In this document: piece after piece, positions 60,294 through 64,000 of the stretch | Position numbering within the stretch: position 1 is the first letter of the stretch | Layout of the letters: every line of letters starts with the position of its first letter | DNA from: Allium sativum | Taxonomy: Eukaryota > Streptophyta > Magnoliopsida > Asparagales > Amaryllidaceae | DNA: 64,000 nucleotides | Assembly (NCBI GenBank): GCA_030737875.1 | Contig: CM060922.1 | Span: 320,083,456 to 320,147,455 of the forward strand | Direction of reading: 5' to 3' | Program-made: the position numbers and the translations under genes | The notes under the pieces: generated by a model | Told to the model about the DNA's origin: nothing | What the model saw: the letters and a program-made list of their open reading frames with translations, nothing else | The model's database searches: none

Positions 60294-60479
60294 CTAAAGG
60301 TCAAAGATACTAGCGAGAGGACATACTAAAGATAAGATAAGTACAAGGTAAGCGATAAAGGAGAAATTAAAAGACATACCCTCGAAAAGAAAAGGGTATA
60401 ACGAACGCATCTTCGCTTCCGTCTCCCAAGTAGCGTTGCTCTCATCATCTTCCCATTGCACTTTGACTAGCTTGATCTC
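60294..60479 (-). pseudogene. Chromodomain segment cut off by a premature stop
   Basis: Directly after the TGA at 60482-60480 the same frame stays open for 61 codons. It encodes LVKVQWEDDESNATWETE and RSLYPFLF, the C-terminal chromodomain of plant chromoviruses (the VQW and ATWE motifs are typical). A single C-to-T change (CGA to TGA) would explain the stop. Such domains are thought to steer integration to particular chromatin. Without readthrough this copy's integrase would lack it. Confidence 0.8.
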
Positions 60480-63400
60480 TCAATTCCTTAACTTCCTAAT
60501 CTCTGACCCAAGAATGCGCGTAGGAGCTCGTCGAATCGTCGCATCACGCTCGATCTCCACCTCTCTAAGCAAGCTCGGCTCTACCACCTCCGCGGTCTCG
60601 TGCAAGCACTTCCTCAAGTGTGATACATGGAATACGTCGTGTACACCACTAAGTCTCTCGGGCAACTCCACTCTATACGCCATCTGCCCAATCCTTTCCT
60701 CAATAGGAAACGGCCCTACGAACCTTGGTGCTAACTTCCCAACGGACCCAAAGCGAACGACGTTTCGTAATGGAGACACTTTGACAAAGACCATGTCCCC
60801 AACATCAAACTCAAGATCTGACCTTCTCTTATCTGCATAAGATTTCTGCCTATCTTGCGCCATCTTCATCCTCCTTCGAATCAAATCGATCTTTTCCGAA
60901 GTCTCTCTAATCATATCGGGTCCAAGTAAGATCTTATCTGTAGACTCCCACCAACATGTAGGCGAACGACACGGTCGTCCATAAAGAGCCTTGAACAGTG
61001 CCATGCCAATGCTAGACTGAAAGCTGTTATTATATGCGAACTCCACCAATGGAAGATGTTCCTCCCATGTACCTCCGAAGTCTAAGACACATAACCTCAA
61101 TAGGTCCTCTAGAATACGATTCACCCTCTCGGTTTGGCCGTCCGTCTGAGGATGATATGTGGTGCTCAAACATAACTGAGTCCCTACCGCCTCTTGTAAG
61201 CTTTTCCAAAATTCGCTAGTGAAGATGGGATCGCGGTCGCTCACTATGCTAGAAGGAACACCGTGCAAACGAACTATCTCTCTAATGTATACGGAGGCTA
61301 ACCATGGAGCAGTCCTCTTACTCTTTACAGGAATGAAATGGGCGCTCTTAGTAAGTCTGTCTACCATGACCCAAATCCCCGTATTACCCTTCCTCGATCT
61401 TGGTAATCCGTCAATAAAGTCCATCGAGACGCTTTCCCACTTCCATTGTGGGACCTCTAATGGATGAAGCAATCCACCGGGCTTCTTTTGCTCTGCTTTT
61501 ACTTGTTGGCACACCAAGCATCTAACGACATACTCGGCCACATCCTTCTTCATGTCGGCCCAAAAGTAAACTCGTCTCATGTCCATGTACATCTTGTCCC
61601 CACCAGGATGGATGGTCATCTTCGAACGATGTGCATCATCAAGAATGGTCTTCCTTAGGTCATCGTTTTTTGGTACACAAAGTCTACCGTCCCTACGTAA
61701 CCAACCCTTATCATCTAGGGTATACCTACGGAGATGGCTCGATGACTCCCCTCCTTTGAGCTTCTCTACTAACTCAACCAACTGTGGGTCGTCCTGCTGT
61801 GCCTCGGCAATCCGTCCCAAAAGCGTAGGTCTGACCTCTAAGGATGCTAGAAAACCAGGTACGAAGTCAACGGAAGGTGTGAAGTCAAACGTAGAGATGA
61901 ACTCTAAACTTCGCCGCTCAACAAACAACAGACTCAAAGATAATCTTTTTCTACTTAAGGCATCTGCCACTACGTTACCCTTGCCAGGGGTATATGCTAT
62001 CTCGAAGTCGTAGGATGCTAAGAACTCCATCCACCTTTGCTGCCTTAAGTTCAAGTCCTTCTGAGAGAATAAGTATTTTAGCGATTTGTGGTCAGTGAAT
62101 AATTCGAATTTTTCGCCAAGAAGATAATGGCGCCAAGACTTAAGCGCGAAAACAATAACGGCCAACTCTAGGTCATGTGTAGGGTAATTTCTTTCATGCA
62201 CTCTCAACTGCCTTCCACCATAGGCTATTACCCTTCCCTCTTGCATTAAGACTGCGCCTAGCCATGTCCCACAAGCGTTAGTATAAACGGTAAATGGTTT
62301 ACTCCCATCTGGCAACACTAAGACTGGTGCTGTGGTCAAAGCTCTCTTTAAATGTTGGAACGCATCATCACAATCTACGCCCCACGTGAAGACTAAGTTC
62401 TTCTTCGTCAAGCGTGTTAATGGAGCTGATATTTTTGCGAAGTTTTTAATGAACTTCCAATAGTAGCCAGCCAACCCTAAGAAACTCCTCACCTCGGTAG
62501 CATTTTTAGGAACCTTCCAATCTTGGATGGCCACTATCTTCGCGGGATCCACGGCTATCCCTTCTTTGGAAACCACGTGCCCTAAGAATCGCACTTCTTT
62601 CCTCCAAAAGTGACATTTAGAAAATTTTGCTTTAAGGCTATGCGCTCGAAGAGTCTCCAACACTTCCCTATAATGTAGGGCATGCTCTTCTTCGTTCTTA
62701 GAAAAGATCAAGATGTCATCTACAAAGACTACCATGAATTTATTAAGGTACTCCCTAAACACCCTACTCATCAAGTCAACAAAGTATGTGAGGGTGTTTG
62801 TCAAACCGAAGGGCATCACAAGCCACTCAAAGAAACCGTCTGGAGTCCTAAAGGCAGTCTTGTTTATGCTATCCTCAGCCACTCTCAACCGATGGAAACC
62901 CGTGGCTAAGTCCAATTGCGAAAACACTGAGGCGCCAACTAACTGATCGAAGAGATCGTCAATCCTCGGCAGTGGGTGTCTATTCTTCTTAGTAAGCTTA
63001 TTAAGTTCTCTATAGTCCACACAAAGTCTAAGGGACCCATCCGCCTTTGTGGCAAATACTACTGGAGCACCCCACTCCGATATACTACGTCTGACGAACC
63101 CCTTCTCAAGCATTTCTTTCACTTGCTTACTGAGTTCTCTTCTCTCTCTTGGAGCCATGTGGCACACTGGCAATGCAACTGGCTTTGCATTGTCAACTAG
63201 ATATATTCGAAAGTCTATCTCGCGTTTTGGGGGTAAACCCCTCACCTCATCAAAGACATCAGCATATTCACGGACTATGGGAACAGAATGTAAATCATCA
63301 TCGGATGCGTCAAGGGATTCTAGGTAACTAAGCATTACTGGACCTCTAGGTTCACAAGAAATATCAAGGGTCTTTCCAGAACGAGTCAACAATCTAACTA

Positions 63401-64000
63401 CCCTTCTTTCACAATCTAGGATGGCCCTATATCTAGTTAGCCAATCCATACCCAGAATTAAACCGTATCCCATGAAGCCAAGAACAAAAGCGTTGCACCC
63501 AAACTCAATGCCCAAGATAAACACTCTCAAATCTCGACAAATCATAGAAAGATGAGCCGAACCACCAATAGGATTTGAGACTACTAAGGGATCAGTAACT
63601 AGACTAGTATCAAGGTGTAGTGTTTCAACTAATGATGTAGAAATAAATGAATGCGATGCGCCAGAATCGAATAAAGTACGGACAGGTTGATCAAACAGAA
63701 AAACTAAACTTTCAACGAAAATTGCTCTACCTCGTTCTTGCAGCGGTGGGACCACGAGAGCCTGACCTTGTCCCCTTGCCTGCCCTGGTGCCATAAGAGC
63801 TTGCACCTGTCCTCCCGAGGTAGACCCTGCCCTCTTCCCTTTCTTTGGGCAGTCCTTAATAAGATGTCCCGCCTCGCCATAGTGGAAACAACTGGTCTTC
63901 TTCTTCTTCCTACAATCTTTGCTTAGATGGCCGGGTGTCCCACAGTTAAAGCATTTCTTCTTCCCCTTAGCATTGTTGCCTTTGCCACCTTTCTTGTTCT
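60480..64000 (-). CDS. Gag-Pol polyprotein of the chromovirus, N-terminus outside the window
   Basis: The frame is open from 64000 to the TGA at 60480; the GTG at 63806 is not a real start. Order: two CCHC knuckles, protease (LFDSGAS, 63670-63655), RT ([10 protein letters not shown]; catalytic FVDD at 62726-62715), RNase H (DLELA, TDHKS, ADALSR), and integrase with HHCC zinc residues and a D-60-D-35-E core (Asp near 61421 and 61238, Glu near 61130), then the GPF motif near 60715. Codon 1 is taken at 63806 for residue counts. Oddities: Asn at residue 510 where RNase H should have its first catalytic Asp; GLTNTLTYF where the family has GLTNAPxxF in RT; loss of the chromodomain by the TGA. It would process, copy and integrate element RNA. 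Confidence 0.9.
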   Translation of the reverse strand, partial: NKKGGKGNNAKGKKKCFNCGTPGHLSKDCRKKKKTSCFHYGEAGHLIKDCPKKGKRAGSTSGGQVQALMAPGQARGQGQALVVPPLQERGRAIFVESLVFLFDQPVRTLFDSGASHSFISTSLVETLHLDTSLVTDPLVVSNPIGGSAHLSMICRDLRVFILGIEFGCNAFVLGFMGYGLILGMDWLTRYRAILDCERRVVRLLTRSGKTLDISCEPRGPVMLSYLESLDASDDDLHSVPIVREYADVFDEVRGLPPKREIDFRIYLVDNAKPVALPVCHMAPRERRELSKQVKEMLEKGFVRRSISEWGAPVVFATKADGSLRLCVDYRELNKLTKKNRHPLPRIDDLFDQLVGASVFSQLDLATGFHRLRVAEDSINKTAFRTPDGFFEWLVMPFGLTNTLTYFVDLMSRVFREYLNKFMVVFVDDILIFSKNEEEHALHYREVLETLRAHSLKAKFSKCHFWRKEVRFLGHVVSKEGIAVDPAKIVAIQDWKVPKNATEVRSFLGLAGYYWKFIKNFAKISAPLTRLTKKNLVFTWGVDCDDAFQHLKRALTTAPVLVLPDGSKPFTVYTNACGTWLGAVLMQEGRVIAYGGRQLRVHERNYPTHDLELAVIVFALKSWRHYLLGEKFELFTDHKSLKYLFSQKDLNLRQQRWMEFLASYDFEIAYTPGKGNVVADALSRKRLSLSLLFVERRSLEFISTFDFTPSVDFVPGFLASLEVRPTLLGRIAEAQQDDPQLVELVEKLKGGESSSHLRRYTLDDKGWLRRDGRLCVPKNDDLRKTILDDAHRSKMTIHPGGDKMYMDMRRVYFWADMKKDVAEYVVRCLVCQQVKAEQKKPGGLLHPLEVPQWKWESVSMDFIDGLPRSRKGNTGIWVMVDRLTKSAHFIPVKSKRTAPWLASVYIREIVRLHGVPSSIVSDRDPIFTSEFWKSLQEAVGTQLCLSTTYHPQTDGQTERVNRILEDLLRLCVLDFGGTWEEHLPLVEFAYNNSFQSSIGMALFKALYGRPCRSPTCWWESTDKILLGPDMIRETSEKIDLIRRRMKMAQDRQKSYADKRRSDLEFDVGDMVFVKVSPLRNVVRFGSVGKLAPRFVGPFPIEERIGQMAYRVELPERLSGVHDVFHVSHLRKCLHETAEVVEPSLLREVEIERDATIRRAPTRILGSEIRKLRN
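63865..63960 (-). other. Gag zinc knuckles, the second one damaged
   Basis: Within the same open frame, [14 protein letters not shown] is a complete CCHC knuckle and [14 protein letters not shown] is a second one with Tyr in place of the second Cys (TGT to TAT). The knuckles bind element RNA during packaging. Whether the damaged knuckle folds is unknown. Confidence 0.85.

Larger units (their letters stand above)
56554..64000 (-). mobile_element. Tekay/Del-like chromovirus (Ty3/gypsy), 3' part
   Basis: From the window's right edge, minus strand: Gag zinc knuckles, protease, RT, RNase H, integrase with GPY/F region, chromodomain remnant, 3' UTR, PPT and 3' LTR of 3211 bp. The 5' LTR and most of Gag lie beyond 64000. 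The order, long LTR and C-terminal chromodomain fit plant chromoviruses, most like Tekay/Del. Pol is open for more than 1100 codons, but several changes suggest the copy no longer works. Confidence 0.92.

Noticed and set aside
60436..60840. 134-codon plus-strand open frame, and other plus-strand frames across 60.4-63.9 kb
   Set aside because: They are antisense shadows of the long gag-pol frame.

Overview
The window is repeat-dense plant nuclear DNA. The reasons are Ty3/gypsy retrotransposons of two plant lineages (Tat-like with two RNase H domains, and a Tekay/Del-like chromovirus), LTRs of 1.6 to 6.9 kb, priming sites matching plant initiator tRNA-Met, AT-rich sequence and no recognisable single-copy host gene. 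I cannot name the species. No tRNA, rRNA, CRISPR array or cellular protein-coding gene was found.

Layout. (1) 1-6509, minus strand: 5' part of a decayed Tat-lineage Ty3/gypsy element (LTR 4896-6509, then gag, protease, RT, RNase H, second RNase H, start of integrase, leaving the window at base 1). (2) 6522-53887, plus strand: a non-coding giant-LTR element, here LARD-3. Its 5' LTR (about 6.6 kb without insertions) is split by three later insertions: a 2.1-kb foldback DNA transposon (8597-10745), LARD-1 (12519-24056, LTRs 5.06 kb, internal region 1.4 kb, TSD GAGAA) and a tandem LARD-2 array (25766-48433, minus strand, three LTRs of about 6.87 kb alternating with two 1033-bp internal regions, one TSD CGTTT around the whole array). 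LARD-3 ends with a 404-bp internal region and a truncated 3' LTR (49918-53887). (3) 53966-56553: 5' part of a fourth related LTR, LARD-4. (4) 56554-64000, minus strand: 3' LTR, 3' UTR and most of gag-pol of a Tekay-like chromovirus that landed in a TA repeat of LARD-4 and runs out of the window.

Working together. The LARDs encode no recognisable protein but keep reverse-transcription signals: TG...CA termini with TSDs, a tRNA-iMet PBS and a polypurine tract. Their LTR ends (TGTAAC-ACCCGGAT type) and a block before the PPT (TTTCGAGGACGAAA...TTTAAG...GGGGAGA) are shared with the chromovirus at the right end, so I infer that they are non-autonomous derivatives of a chromovirus lineage, probably mobilised in trans.

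Most interesting: giant LTRs that exceed their internal regions 3.5- to 16-fold; a tandem LTR-I-LTR-I-LTR array whose middle LTR is a mosaic of the outer two; and small hairpins conserved between LARD families, some with paired base changes, including a repeated hairpin just after the PBS where packaging or dimerisation signals would be expected. All comparisons were made by eye.
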